A DNA stretch of 64,000 nt from Arthrobacter sp. SLBN-83 (GTDB lineage: Bacteria > Actinomycetota > Actinomycetes > Actinomycetales > Micrococcaceae): positions 3,348,001 through 3,412,000 of the forward strand of contig NZ_VFMX01000001.1 in NCBI RefSeq assembly GCF_006715285.1, in the 5' to 3' direction. Position numbers and translations under genes: made by a program. Shown in pieces: positions 35,773-44,700 of this stretch; the stretch's first letter is position 1; each line of letters begins with the position of its first letter. The notes beneath the pieces are model-generated. The model had not been told where the DNA came from and searched no databases. It saw nothing but the letters and a program-made list of their open reading frames with translations.

Positions 35773-36297
35773 CTAAGCGTTAAGCCATGCAGAGTAATAT
35801 TTCCGGGCCTTGGCCAGCTTAGGGTTGATGATCACCTGGCAGTACCCTTGCTCCGGGTGTTTGGCGTAGTAATTCTGGTGGAATTCCTCCGCCACATGGA
35901 ACCGGGGCAACCGGCTGACCTCGGTAACGATGGGATGCGGCCACAGCGCCTGGTTGCGTTCGATCGCTTCCTCAAACAGGATCTTCTCCTCGTCGGTTTC
36001 GTAGAACATCGAGGAACGGTACTGGGTGCCCACGTCGTATCCCTGGCGGTTCAGGGTGGTGGGGTCGTGCAGGGCGAAGAACATATCAAGTACGACTTCG
36101 GCAGGGATGACCTCCTCATCGAAGGTCACAGCCACAACCTCGGCGTGCCCGGTGGTTCCGCTGCAGACCGAGTAGTAGTCGGGCTCGGGATCATGGCCAC
36201 CGGTGTAGCCCGATACCACCGAGGTCACGCCCCTGGTCTTCTGGTAAACGGCGTCAAGGCACCAGAAGCACCCTCCGCCCAGAACAAAAGTTTTCAT
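35773..36297 (-). CDS. msrA: Peptide methionine sulfoxide reductase A
   Basis: 174 residues. The catalytic motif GGCFWC is at 8-13 (Cys10 nucleophile). The rest follows MsrA closely: GYTGG, GTTGHAEVV, RSSMFYE, EEFHQNYY and the C-terminal QGYCQV, which provides a recycling cysteine. It repairs the S-form of oxidised methionine in proteins. It is divergent from the Nif3-like gene and has no obvious operon partner. Confidence 0.95.
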   Translation of the reverse strand: MKTFVLGGGCFWCLDAVYQKTRGVTSVVSGYTGGHDPEPDYYSVCSGTTGHAEVVAVTFDEEVIPAEVVLDMFFALHDPTTLNRQGYDVGTQYRSSMFYETDEEKILFEEAIERNQALWPHPIVTEVSRLPRFHVAEEFHQNYYAKHPEQGYCQVIINPKLAKARKYYSAWLNA

Positions 36298-36398
36298 GAC
36301 CTCTTCAATGGTTGGCGGCGCCGGATCATTCCCCGCGGCCGTCAGCGCGCATGGGACAAACTGCGGCGGTCCGAAGCCGATGGGGTAAAACTAAGACT

Positions 36399-37322
36399 AT
36401 GGAACCTGTGGACACCGACGCTACCGGCAAGGCAGATCACGACGGCGAACCCTCCTCCGACACGCCGGCTCCGGCCGGGTCCGCCAACGTCCCCACCCTG
36501 GCTGAGCTGCTCCTCGCAGTGGAGGAGTTGTGGCCCGAATCGCTGGCGGAGGGCTGGGACGAGGTAGGGCTGGTGGCAGGCCACCCGTCCGCGGCCGTGT
36601 CCAAGGTGATGTTCGCGGTGGATCCCACGCTGGAAGTCATCGAGGAAGCCGTTGAGTGGGGAGCCGAGCTGCTCATCACGCACCACCCGCTGTTGCTCAA
36701 GGGTGTCACGTCGGTGGCCGCCACATCGGCCAAGGGCCGGGCGGTCCACCGGCTCATCGAGTCGGGAACGGCACTGTTGACCGTGCACACCAACGGCGAC
36801 TCCGCCGTCGGAGGCGTTTCCGACGTGCTGGCCGACGCCTTGGGGCTCCAGGACGCAGCCCCGCTCACGACTGCCGCCAATGGATTGCCGGAAGAAGGCA
36901 TTGGGCGGGTGGGCGACCTGGCTGAAGCCATGAGCCTGGGCGACTTCGCGGCGCGCGTTTACGGGATTCTTCCGTCCGTTGCCGGGGGAGTGCGGGTCTC
37001 CGGAGACAAGGACGGACTGGTGCGGCGCATCGCCGTGTGCGGCGGTGCCGGGGACTCGCTGTTCACTGAAGTGCGGGCCAGCAACGCCGATGTCTATGTC
37101 ACAGCGGACCTTCGCCACCATCCGGCGTCGGAGGCCCGCGAAGCTGCCCTCAACGGGCGGCCCTACCTGGTGGATGTTTCGCACTTCGCCAGCGAATGGC
37201 TGTGGTTGCCGGCCGCGGCCGCAGCGTTGGGCAACGTCCTCGCTGACCAGGGCCACGAGGTGGAAATCAGGGTCAGCACCACCAACACCGATCCGTGGGA
37301 TTTCATCCTCACTCCCGGCTGA
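36399..37322 (+). CDS. Nif3/YbgI/DUF34-type metal-binding protein
   Basis: 307 residues from the ATG at 36399. The N-terminal 30 residues are an acidic, disordered tail. The Nif3 fold follows, with metal ligands in LITHHPLLLKG and in DVSHFASEWLWLP, and VHTNGDSAVGGV in between. These toroidal hexamers bind two metals; the cellular role is unsettled, with GTP cyclohydrolase-like activity proposed for relatives. The partner gene 97 bp downstream, a coiled-coil protein, is a common neighbour in actinobacteria. Confidence 0.88.
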   Translation: MEPVDTDATGKADHDGEPSSDTPAPAGSANVPTLAELLLAVEELWPESLAEGWDEVGLVAGHPSAAVSKVMFAVDPTLEVIEEAVEWGAELLITHHPLLLKGVTSVAATSAKGRAVHRLIESGTALLTVHTNGDSAVGGVSDVLADALGLQDAAPLTTAANGLPEEGIGRVGDLAEAMSLGDFAARVYGILPSVAGGVRVSGDKDGLVRRIAVCGGAGDSLFTEVRASNADVYVTADLRHHPASEAREAALNGRPYLVDVSHFASEWLWLPAAAAALGNVLADQGHEVEIRVSTTNTDPWDFILTPG

Positions 37323-37419
37323 GTGGCGCCGGGCAAGGCGGACGGGCCAGGGGCTAGAGTCTAGGAAGCGCCGGTTCGGCGCCCGGCTCCGGCCGGAAGG
37401 GATCCAGCGGAGGTAAAAA

Positions 37420-38157
37420 GTGGCCAAGGCAGCACCGGCGGAACAGTTGAAGTTGCTCGAACTCCAAGGGCTCGACGCCAGGCTGAAGGGCCTCACCAAC
37501 CGCCGCCGCACCCTGGAAAATGACCCGCGCATCAAGGATCTCGAGGCCGCACTTTCCGTGGCAAACGGTGAACTGGGCGCGGCCAAGGTTGCCGTCCACG
37601 ACGCCGAAGCCGAGTTGAAGAGGGCGGAAGCCGACGTCGAACAGGTTGCCACACGGATCGAACGCGACGAGGCCCGGCTTAACAGCGGCACGGGCCTTTC
37701 GAAAGACTTGGTGGCCCTGCAGAAGGACATCGCCTCGCTGAACAAGCGGCGCTCAGACCTTGAAGACGCGGAACTGGAAGTCATGGAGCGGCTGGAATCG
37801 CTGCGGGAGCGGCAGGCGGCCCAGCAGCAGATCGTCGATGACATCCAGGGCTCCTTCGGCACCATCCGCGCTGAACTGGATGCTGCCCTCGCCGAGGTGG
37901 AAACCGAAGCCGCAGGGCTGCGCGCCCAGCGTGACGAATTCGCTGCCGGCCTGGACGCGGCCCTGCTGGCGGTCTACGAAAAGACCCTGGCAAAGCGCGG
38001 AGTGGGCGCGGCGCGGCTCTTCCATGGCACCTCGGAGGCCTCCGGCATGAAGCTCAGTCCCGGCGACCTCGCCGAGATTAAGGCTGCCGCTTCCGACGAG
38101 ATCGTCTTTTGCCCGGACTCCGGCGCCATCCTGGTCCGCTCCGACGAGTGGTCCTGA
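37420..38157 (+). CDS. Coiled-coil protein of the C4-zinc-ribbon family, with the ribbon eroded
   Basis: 245 residues from a GTG with GGAGG upstream. A long coiled coil spans about 10-180. The C-terminal part aligns in pattern with the zf-RING_7/CT398-type ribbon (MKLSPGDLAEIK, then FCPDSGAILVR), but the first Cys pair is replaced by RLFHG and only one Cys is left near the end. Zinc binding is therefore unlikely. The family is often encoded beside Nif3-like proteins, as here. Function is unknown. Confidence 0.8.
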   Translation: MAKAAPAEQLKLLELQGLDARLKGLTNRRRTLENDPRIKDLEAALSVANGELGAAKVAVHDAEAELKRAEADVEQVATRIERDEARLNSGTGLSKDLVALQKDIASLNKRRSDLEDAELEVMERLESLRERQAAQQQIVDDIQGSFGTIRAELDAALAEVETEAAGLRAQRDEFAAGLDAALLAVYEKTLAKRGVGAARLFHGTSEASGMKLSPGDLAEIKAAASDEIVFCPDSGAILVRSDEWS

Positions 38158-38197
38158 GCGCCCGGTAGCCTGGCCCGGGCTGCACCAGCCTGGCGGG

Positions 38198-38962
38198 TCA
38201 GCCCGCCAAGATGATGTTAAGGGCGTGCGGCTTCCGGGCGGTGCCTGGCACGAGCTCGGCATCCCACTTTTCGCTTGCAGCCTTGAGAAGGTCCGACGGC
38301 GCGGCCGGGGCTTTTCCACGGCGCACCAGCAGGTGCCGCGCCAGTTCGCCGCGGGTGTGCTTGGCGAAGTGGCTCACCACCTTGCGGACCCCGCCGGTCT
38401 CGGTGAAGACGTTCACCGAGACCGTCTGTTCCGGCGGGGGAGCCCACGCCGCCGCATAGGTGCTGGAGCGGCAGTCCACCAGCAGGTGTCCCTGTGCGGC
38501 GGCGCCCAAAGTATCGCCGAGCTGCCCCTTCCAGAACGGAGCCAGCCGGCCGACGTCGGGCAAGGCTGTCCCCATGGACAATCGGTAGGCGGGAACGCTG
38601 TCGTTAAAGCGCAGGGCTCCCCATAGCGCAGAGATCACCAGGATGGACTCATCGGCCTTGCGACGCTGGGCCGGCGTCAAGGTCCGGTAGCCCAAAGCGT
38701 CGTACAGGACACCGGAATAGATGCTGTGTGCCGGCGCCGCTGGTTCGGCGTGCAGGCGCGTGTTGCGTTCGACGTCGTCACGCAATGATGCGCCCACACC
38801 CAGCAAGGCGAGGGCGTCCTGGTGCGCGCTGACCGTCCCCAATGCCTCAAGGACCTTGGCCCGGTAGGGGTTGAGCTCGGGAAAGCCCAGGGTGGACCAG
38901 TCGACGGCGGAACCCCTCAGCGCGGGCGTCTTGCCTTCGGAGGGAGGAAGCAGAATCAGCAC
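38198..38962 (-). CDS. yaaA: YaaA family peroxide-stress protein
   Basis: 254 residues from a GTG. The N-terminal LILLPPSEGKT and the internal SGVLYDALGYRTL, ISALWGALRFNDSVPAYRLSMG segments are diagnostic of YaaA (DUF328). In E. coli the protein limits DNA and protein damage by lowering free iron under peroxide stress. It is convergent with the coiled-coil gene (41 bp gap) and divergent from the RNase P RNA gene. Confidence 0.92.
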   Translation of the reverse strand: MLILLPPSEGKTPALRGSAVDWSTLGFPELNPYRAKVLEALGTVSAHQDALALLGVGASLRDDVERNTRLHAEPAAPAHSIYSGVLYDALGYRTLTPAQRRKADESILVISALWGALRFNDSVPAYRLSMGTALPDVGRLAPFWKGQLGDTLGAAAQGHLLVDCRSSTYAAAWAPPPEQTVSVNVFTETGGVRKVVSHFAKHTRGELARHLLVRRGKAPAAPSDLLKAASEKWDAELVPGTARKPHALNIILAG

Positions 38963-39013
38963 CGTCCGATCCTACCGGCGACGAAGACGGCCGGCGGCGC
39001 CGGTAGACTGGAC

Positions 39014-39406
39014 GCGGATGGGACAGCCAGACGGCCGCGCGCCACGCAAGTGGCTCGAGGAACGTCCGGGCTCCGCAGGGCAGGGTGGTGGGTAACGCCC
39101 ACTCGGGGTAACCCGCAGGCCAGTGCCACAGAAAACAGACCGCCTGCATTCCGGCTTTGGCCGGAAGGGCAGGTAAGGGTGAAACGGTGGTGTAAGAGAC
39201 CACCAGCTTTCCGGGTGACCGGGAAGGCTAGGTAAACCCCACCCGGAGCAAGGCCAGACAGGACACGTTCGAGGGCTGCCCGCCCGAGTGTCCGGGTAGG
39301 CCGCTGGAGGGTGCCGGCAACGGTACTCGTAGATGGATGGCCGTCGCTCCCATTTCCGGTAACGGAAGGGGAGAACAGAACCCGGCGTACCGGCTGTCCC
39401 ATCCGC
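39014..39406 (+). ncRNA. rnpB: RNase P RNA component, type A
   Basis: The 5' end GCGGATGGGACAGCC pairs exactly with the 3' end GGCTGTCCCATCCGC (helix P1). The universal GAGGAACGTCCGGGCTCC, AGGGTGAAACGGTGG and AGACAGGAC-like segments are in order. The length (about 390 nt) fits an actinobacterial type A RNA. Several ORFs overlapping it on both strands are artefacts. Confidence 0.95.
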
Positions 39407-39449
39407 AAACCGCGTTTGACCACGGGCAACGCGTCGGGGATGCTGAACC

Positions 39450-39983
39450 GTGCCCGTAATTCCCGAACCCCGCCCCGCACTCGCCGCGGGCGTTCCCGGC
39501 GCCCGTTCCCAAGGCATTGCGCTCGCCGGTTTCCTGGGCCTTTCCGCCCTGGCCTGGATCCTCGCCTCGGTTCCGATCGCCCTCAACTCCAATGGCTGGT
39601 ACGCAACGTCGCTGAAAGCGCCGTGGATGCCGCCGTCGTGGATGTTCCGGACCACCTGGATGGTGCTGTACACCGGCGTGGCCGCTGCTGCCTGGCTGGT
39701 CTGGCGCAAGGGCGGGCTCACCGGAGGCACCCTGGTTGGCTATGCAGCGCAGCTGGTGCTGAACACCGCGTGGCCGGTGACCTTCTTCGCGCTGTACCCA
39801 ATGCTCGGAGCGGTGGCCCTGTGGTCTGCCTTCGCGGTCATCTGTGCCCTCACCGCAACCCTGGGGTTCCTCATCCTGAAGTTCGGACCAGTGGACGCCG
39901 CCGCCGGATACCTGGTGCTGCCGTACTTTTCCTGGCTGGTGTTTTCGGCCAGCCTGAACCTGTACTCGGCCATCAACAACTGA
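39450..39983 (+). CDS. TspO/MBR-like tryptophan-rich sensory protein
   Basis: 177 residues from a GTG. Five hydrophobic helices run over about 20-175. Typical TspO features are LNSNGWYATSLKAPWMPPSWMF and the Trp-rich loops. The usual WxPP element is present as KAPWMPPSW. The family binds porphyrins or related ligands in membranes and is linked to stress signalling. The start is uncertain because no good ribosome site is seen. Confidence 0.8.
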   Translation: MPVIPEPRPALAAGVPGARSQGIALAGFLGLSALAWILASVPIALNSNGWYATSLKAPWMPPSWMFRTTWMVLYTGVAAAAWLVWRKGGLTGGTLVGYAAQLVLNTAWPVTFFALYPMLGAVALWSAFAVICALTATLGFLILKFGPVDAAAGYLVLPYFSWLVFSASLNLYSAINN

Positions 39984-40016
39984 TGCGCCGCCGGCATCAC
40001 AGGCGCGATGGGGGCG

Positions 40017-40032
40017 TGTGAGTGATTTCACG
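40017..40032. promoter_or_regulatory. CRP/GlxR-like site upstream of the gapB-type gene
   Basis: TGTGA-GTGATT-TCACG fits the TGTGA-N6-TCACA consensus with one mismatch, 217 bases before the GTG start. The rest of the 265-bp gap shows no gene. Confidence 0.45.
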
Positions 40033-40248
40033 CAGCGTAAGCGTGTTCCCCGGAGCGGGCCAAATTAGAATGGATCCCGGACGCAGGAGTTCTACCGCCG
40101 AAGTTGCGTTCGCAGCCGGCGGTTTTTCTTTGCACGCGATCCAGGTGCCTGGGGGCCATCCCTGCAGGTGCCGGTGCCCCTGGACATCATCAGGTGGCCT
40201 ACATCCGTGTACGAGGACGTACACGGCTGAACCGAGGAAGGTATTTCT

Positions 40249-41727
40249 GTGAGCCAGACGTCTGATTCTTGTCTTGATACGTGGATGGGCCGGGAGGCCC
40301 TTGCCGAGGCCATGATCCCGGTCATTGGCAGGCTGTACCGCGAAAACAACGTGGTGACCAGCATCCACGGCCGGAGCCTGATCAACAAGTCCACCATGAA
40401 CATTCTCAAGGCACACCGCTTTGCGCGCCGGATGGCCAAGGACGAACTGCTCCTGGAGGAGACCGCACCGCTGCTGAACACCCTGGCCGGGCTCGAGCTG
40501 GGCGCCGCCGCTATCGACATCGCCCGGTTGAACCAGAAGTTCAAGGAAGAAGGCAACGGCGCCTCCCTTGAAGAGTTCCTCCGGGCCGAACTGGCCGAGA
40601 TCGTAGGCAAGCGGGGCGGCGACGACCGCACCAGCACCGACGTCGTGCTCTACGGTTTTGGCCGCATCGGACGGCTCCTGGCACGCCTCCTCATCGAAAA
40701 GGCCGGTGGCGGCCACGGCCTGCGCCTGCGCGCCATCGTGGTGCGCCGTGGCTCCGATAACGACCTCTCCAAGCGCGCCAGCCTGCTGCGCCGCGACTCC
40801 GTCCACGGCTCCTTCGAGGGCACCATCCGGATCGACGAGGAAGCCAACACCATCACGGCCAACGGTGTCCGGATCCAGGTCATCTACTCGAACGACCCCG
40901 CCGCCATCGACTACACGGCCTACGGAATCAACAACGCCCTGGTGGTGGACAACACCGGCCGCTGGCGCGACGCCGAGGGGCTGGGCCAGCACCTGCAGAG
41001 CAAGGGCGTTGCCCGGGTCCTGCTGACCGCTCCCGGCAAGGGTGAACTGAAGAACATCGTCCACGGCATCAACCACCGGGACATCACCGATTCGGACAAG
41101 ATCGTCTCCGCGGCCTCCTGCACCACCAACGCCATCACCCCGGTCCTGAAGGCCATCAACGACAAGTTCGGCGTGGTCCACGGCCACGTGGAAACCGTCC
41201 ACTCCTTCACCAACGACCAGAACCTGATCGACAACTTCCACAAGGGCGACCGCCGCGGCCGTTCCGCAGCGCTGAACATGGTCATCACCGAAACCGGTGC
41301 CGCCAAGGCTGTGGCCAAGGCCCTGCCCGAACTCCTGGGCAAGCTCACCGGAAGCTCCATCCGCGTCCCCACTCCGGATGTGTCGCTGGCCATCCTGAAC
41401 CTCACCCTCGAGCACGGCACCACCAAGGACGAGGTCAACAACTACCTGCGCGAGATGTCGCTGCACTCGGACCTGCGCAAGCAGATCGACTACATCGATT
41501 CGCCCGAGGTCGTCTCCACCGACTTCGTTGGTTCACGCCGCGCCGGCATCGTGGACGGCCTGGCCACCGTGTCCACCGACAAGAACCTGGTTCTCTACGT
41601 TTGGTACGACAACGAGTTCGGCTACAGCTGCCAGGTGGTCCGGGTCATGGAGGAAATGGCAGGCGTCAACCCGCCGTCGTTCCCCGCCAAGGAAAGCGCC
41701 GCGGCGCTGGCCGCCATCGCTGTCTAA
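40249..41727 (+). CDS. Long-form glyceraldehyde-3-phosphate dehydrogenase (GapB-like)
   Basis: 492 residues from a GTG with GAGGAAGG upstream. The first 125 residues are a helical N-terminal extension not found in classical GAPDH. The NAD(P) motif LYGFGRIGR is at about 135-142, and the catalytic Cys291 is in SAASCTTNA. The C-terminal WYDNEFGYSCQV is typical. Long enzymes of this type in corynebacteria (GapB/GapX) work mainly in gluconeogenesis. The upstream CRP/GlxR-like site supports carbon-source control. Confidence 0.88.
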   Translation: MSQTSDSCLDTWMGREALAEAMIPVIGRLYRENNVVTSIHGRSLINKSTMNILKAHRFARRMAKDELLLEETAPLLNTLAGLELGAAAIDIARLNQKFKEEGNGASLEEFLRAELAEIVGKRGGDDRTSTDVVLYGFGRIGRLLARLLIEKAGGGHGLRLRAIVVRRGSDNDLSKRASLLRRDSVHGSFEGTIRIDEEANTITANGVRIQVIYSNDPAAIDYTAYGINNALVVDNTGRWRDAEGLGQHLQSKGVARVLLTAPGKGELKNIVHGINHRDITDSDKIVSAASCTTNAITPVLKAINDKFGVVHGHVETVHSFTNDQNLIDNFHKGDRRGRSAALNMVITETGAAKAVAKALPELLGKLTGSSIRVPTPDVSLAILNLTLEHGTTKDEVNNYLREMSLHSDLRKQIDYIDSPEVVSTDFVGSRRAGIVDGLATVSTDKNLVLYVWYDNEFGYSCQVVRVMEEMAGVNPPSFPAKESAAALAAIAV

Positions 41728-41800
41728 CGAGTCCGTCACGTCCTGCGAATTCCCGGCTGGTTCTCTGGAATCAGTCGGGATTCGGGACCAGACTGGTGGC

Positions 41801-42010
41801 ATGGACAACGAATCGACTCTTCAGCACGAAACCACCCTCGAACACGCCCTGGACGTAGCCAAGGCCAACCATAAGGAAGCCGTCCGGCTGCTGGAACGGG
41901 CCCGCGCCGGGCAGAAGACCGGCGATGTTTCCGACGAGCGGGTACGCCAGTTGGAGGGACTGTTGGCCATCGCCGAGGAGGACCTCCGAAGGGTCACCCG
42001 GGAGCAGTAA
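41801..42010 (+). CDS. Small charged hypothetical protein
   Basis: 69 residues from an ATG, 73 bp after the GAPDH gene. It is almost entirely helical and charged (ALDVAKANHKEAVRLLERAR), which suggests a short coiled coil. No domain or membrane segment is recognised. Codon choice is like the neighbours, so it is probably a real gene. Function unknown. Confidence 0.55.
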   Translation: MDNESTLQHETTLEHALDVAKANHKEAVRLLERARAGQKTGDVSDERVRQLEGLLAIAEEDLRRVTREQ

Positions 42011-42079
42011 CCACGGACTGACCGCCCGGCCGTGTGACCCATCACTCGTCCCCAACAGTGTGGATATCAACGGCCGGAC

Positions 42080-42952
42080 GTGCCCTTCGTTCTAGGCTCG
42101 TGGGGTGCCCGACTATTTCCTTCCGCCGTCCACTCCGTGACCATCAGCTGGTCCGCCTACCGCCGTGCGCGCCGCCGTTCCCGGCAGGCGTGGGCAATGC
42201 TCATCACCGCGGCTGCCGCCATCCTTGCAGCGCTCTTCTGGTTCTTCACCGCCGGCCAGTTCGCCGCGGCCGGGCCCGCGCAGCAAGGACCAACGGAGGT
42301 ACCTGTCTTTGACGCCGCGTGGATGAAACCGGTGCAGGAGCCCCATCCCGTACCGGCCGGGACCGCTGCCTCGGCGCTGGAGGGCCTTGCGGTGAAGGGC
42401 CGGGCACCGAACACCGATTACAGCCGGGAGGCTTTCGGCCAGGCCTGGCTCGATGTTGACCGGAACGGCTGCGACACCCGCAATGACATCCTGCGCAGGG
42501 ACCTCGCTGGTGTGGTCTTCGCCGAAGGATCCACGTGCAAGGTTACTTCCGGGCACTTCCGCGAACCCTACACGGGCCAGGACCTCGACTTCCGCCGCGG
42601 TTCCGACAGCAGCCGAGCGGTCCAGATCGACCATGTGGTTGCACTGGGCGATGCCTGGCAAAAGGGAGCCCAGGGGCTGGGGCCGAAGGAGCGCCAAAGC
42701 CTGGCCAATGACCCCCTGAACCTTGTTGCCGCCGACGGCGCTGCCAACCAGCAAAAAAGCGCGGGGGATGCGGCCACCTGGCTGCCGAAAAACACGGCCA
42801 TCCGCTGCCATTATGTTGCGCGCCAAATCTCGGTGAAGGCTGCTTACGGGCTCTGGGTGACAGCGGCCGAAAAGGATGCCATGAAGCGCGTCCTCTCATC
42901 CTGCCCGCAGCAGCAGACCATCAGGGTCCAGCAGACAGCCACTGCCCGCTGA
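42080..42952 (+). CDS. Secreted or membrane-anchored HNH nuclease family protein (DUF1524-like)
   Basis: Up to 290 residues; the start is unsure and a GTG at 42137 is possible. An Arg-rich N-terminus precedes one hydrophobic helix (about 42-62 of the long form), then an exported domain. The nuclease core contains AVQIDHVVALGDAW, with the DH of the HNH motif, and later ANDPLNLVAADGAANQQK, with the Asn and Lys typical of the GmrSD-C/DUF1524 family. Four cysteines probably form disulfides outside. Actinobacterial relatives are thought to degrade extracellular DNA. Confidence 0.85.
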   Translation: MPFVLGSWGARLFPSAVHSVTISWSAYRRARRRSRQAWAMLITAAAAILAALFWFFTAGQFAAAGPAQQGPTEVPVFDAAWMKPVQEPHPVPAGTAASALEGLAVKGRAPNTDYSREAFGQAWLDVDRNGCDTRNDILRRDLAGVVFAEGSTCKVTSGHFREPYTGQDLDFRRGSDSSRAVQIDHVVALGDAWQKGAQGLGPKERQSLANDPLNLVAADGAANQQKSAGDAATWLPKNTAIRCHYVARQISVKAAYGLWVTAAEKDAMKRVLSSCPQQQTIRVQQTATAR

Positions 42953-43009
42953 GCGACGCCCTGTCCAGGGGGCATGGGCCTTTGCGTATCAGTGGAAAGC
43001 CTTTGGGGT

Positions 43010-43582
43010 TCAGTGGCCGAACGGGTCGGGATCCACGCCGGGCATCCACGTCAGCCCGGGTACGCCCCATCCGTTCTTCTTGGCCTGTTTCATGGCCTTC
43101 CGGGAGTAGCGGTCCATCAGGCGGTTGACGTACAGCTTGCCGTCCAGATGGTCGTATTCGTGCTGGATGACCCTGGCGAACCAACCCGTCGCTTCGAATT
43201 TCACCGGGTTCCCGTCCCCGTCGAAGCCTTCCACCCGTGCCCACTCTGCCCGCTTGAGCGGATACTGCTCGCCGGGGAAGGACAGGCAGCCCTCTTCCTC
43301 CTCGTCGGGGTCGGGAGCGGCACCGGAGACCTTGGACAGGGTCAGGACGGGATTCACGACGACGCCGGTTGGGGGAGCGCCGTCGTCGTTGGCGTACTTG
43401 TACACGAAGATCCGCTTGCCCACGCCGATCTGCGGGGCGGCGAGGCCCACGCCGTTGGCGGCGTCGTTGGTCTCGAACATGTCGGCAATCAGGGTGCGCA
43501 GTTCGTCATCGAATACCTCCACCTCGCTGGCGCGCCGGTGCAGGACGGGTTCGCCCCAAATGGTGATCGGCAGAACAGTCAT
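43010..43582 (-). CDS. def: Peptide deformylase
   Basis: 190 residues from the ATG at 43582, with AAGGA upstream; an upstream in-frame extension runs back through the tRNA-His gene and is not coding. All three motifs are present: GVGLAAPQIG, EGCLSFP and HEYDHLDG, giving the Cys and two His iron ligands and the catalytic Glu. It removes the formyl group from new proteins. The C-terminal extension (about 165-190) is longer than in E. coli, as in other actinobacteria. Confidence 0.96.
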   Translation of the reverse strand: MTVLPITIWGEPVLHRRASEVEVFDDELRTLIADMFETNDAANGVGLAAPQIGVGKRIFVYKYANDDGAPPTGVVVNPVLTLSKVSGAAPDPDEEEEGCLSFPGEQYPLKRAEWARVEGFDGDGNPVKFEATGWFARVIQHEYDHLDGKLYVNRLMDRYSRKAMKQAKKNGWGVPGLTWMPGVDPDPFGH

Positions 43583-43643
43583 ATCAGTAGTCCTTCGGCT
43601 TCGCGGTGTCCCCGGCTGCAGTGCACGTGCCCCGGTGGGGCAC

Positions 43644-43687
43644 AACAAAGGAGGCCGCACCGGATATCCGGTGCGGCCTCCTTTGTT
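43644..43687 (-). terminator. Terminator after tRNA-His
   Basis: A 44-bp perfect palindrome (22-base arms ending AACAAAGGAGGCC / GGCCTCCTTTGTT) lies 27 bases downstream of the tRNA and upstream of def. Confidence 0.85.
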
Positions 43688-43713
43688 GACGGCTGCATGT
43701 GCCGCCCCGTGAG

Positions 43714-43786
43714 GGTGAGCGACGGGGGTTGAACCCGCGACCTCCTGGACCACAACCAGGCGCTCTGCCAACTGAGCTACGCCCAC
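43714..43786 (-). tRNA. tRNA-His (anticodon GTG)
   Basis: Acceptor GTGGGCG pairs with CGCTCAC (one G-T). The anticodon stem CCTGG/CCAGG encloses TTGTGGT. A G precedes position 1 and can pair with discriminator C, the hallmark of tRNA-His. CCA is not encoded. Confidence 0.97.
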
Positions 43787-43915
43787 CATGTGCCTCAGGG
43801 GATGTCCGCTGTAGCGGCTCCCCGGAAACGCAACTCAAATAGCTTACCTGCTCGGAAGGGGTGCTTTGTCCACTTTCTGCGATTTGGGGCAAAATTCATC
43901 GAAACGTGGCGCAGA

Positions 43916-44545
43916 TTACTCCGCGGACTGTGCGGCGGCGTCCCCGTTGACGATCCCTTGGGCGATTTTCTGAGCCGTGGCACTGTCCGGTCCGGGCGCG
44001 GGCACGAAGACCGCTTCGCGGTAGTACCGCAGCTCGTCGATGGAATCCTTGATGTCTCCGAGTGCGCGGTGGCCACCCTTTTTTGCGGGGGACTGGAAGT
44101 AGGCCCTGGCGTACCAGCGGCGCGACAACTCCTTGATTGTGCTGACGTCGATCACCCGGTAGTGCAGGTGTTCCACCACGGCCGGCATGTCCCGTGACAG
44201 GAACACGCGGTCAGTTCCCACGGAGTTGCCGCCCAGCGGTGCTTTCCGCGGATCCGGAACCCAGGCGGAGATGTACTCCATCACGGCGGCCTCCGCTTCT
44301 GCCATGGTCCTGCCGTGCGGGAGTTCCGCAAGCAGCCCGGACTTGGTGTGCATGTCCCGAACAAAATCGGACATTTGCGCCACCGCTGCATCGTCGGGTT
44401 TGATCACCACGTCCACGCCGTCACCCAGGATGTTCAATTCCGAATCGGTGACCAGGGCTGCCACCTCAATGAGGGCGTCATTCTTGATGTCCAGACCGGT
44501 CATTTCGCAGTCGATCCAGACGATTCGTTCGTTAGATATAGGCAC
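43916..44545 (-). CDS. orn: Oligoribonuclease
   Basis: 209 residues from a GTG. It is a DEDDh exonuclease: Asp12 and Glu14 in VWIDCEMTGLD, a later Asp (VIDVSTIKEL), and the His/Asp of GGHRALGDIKDSI. It degrades 2-5 nt RNAs to mononucleotides and is usually essential in actinobacteria. The C-terminal 25 residues are an Ala-rich tail beyond the catalytic domain. It is divergent from the mannosyltransferase gene. Confidence 0.95.
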   Translation of the reverse strand: MPISNERIVWIDCEMTGLDIKNDALIEVAALVTDSELNILGDGVDVVIKPDDAAVAQMSDFVRDMHTKSGLLAELPHGRTMAEAEAAVMEYISAWVPDPRKAPLGGNSVGTDRVFLSRDMPAVVEHLHYRVIDVSTIKELSRRWYARAYFQSPAKKGGHRALGDIKDSIDELRYYREAVFVPAPGPDSATAQKIAQGIVNGDAAAQSAE

Positions 44546-44700
44546 CGGACCAGCCTACCGTTACACTTCCGGACGCCCTGCCGATGCTAGGATTTCGGGT
44601 ACGCGGCGGGTCGCCCTTCGGCCCTGAACCATGTCCCGGCCCGGCCCGCATGGCTTGCCGGGCGAACAGCGGAAACGCAAGAAGATTGGACGATCCTGAG

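Noticed and set aside
38956..40031. Several frames across the RNase P RNA gene
   Set aside because: The RNA pairing and conserved segments explain the sequence; the frames are accidental.
43583..43789. N-terminal extension of peptide deformylase
   Set aside because: The extra frame runs through the tRNA-His gene and a terminator; the ATG at 43582 has a ribosome site and the normal family start.
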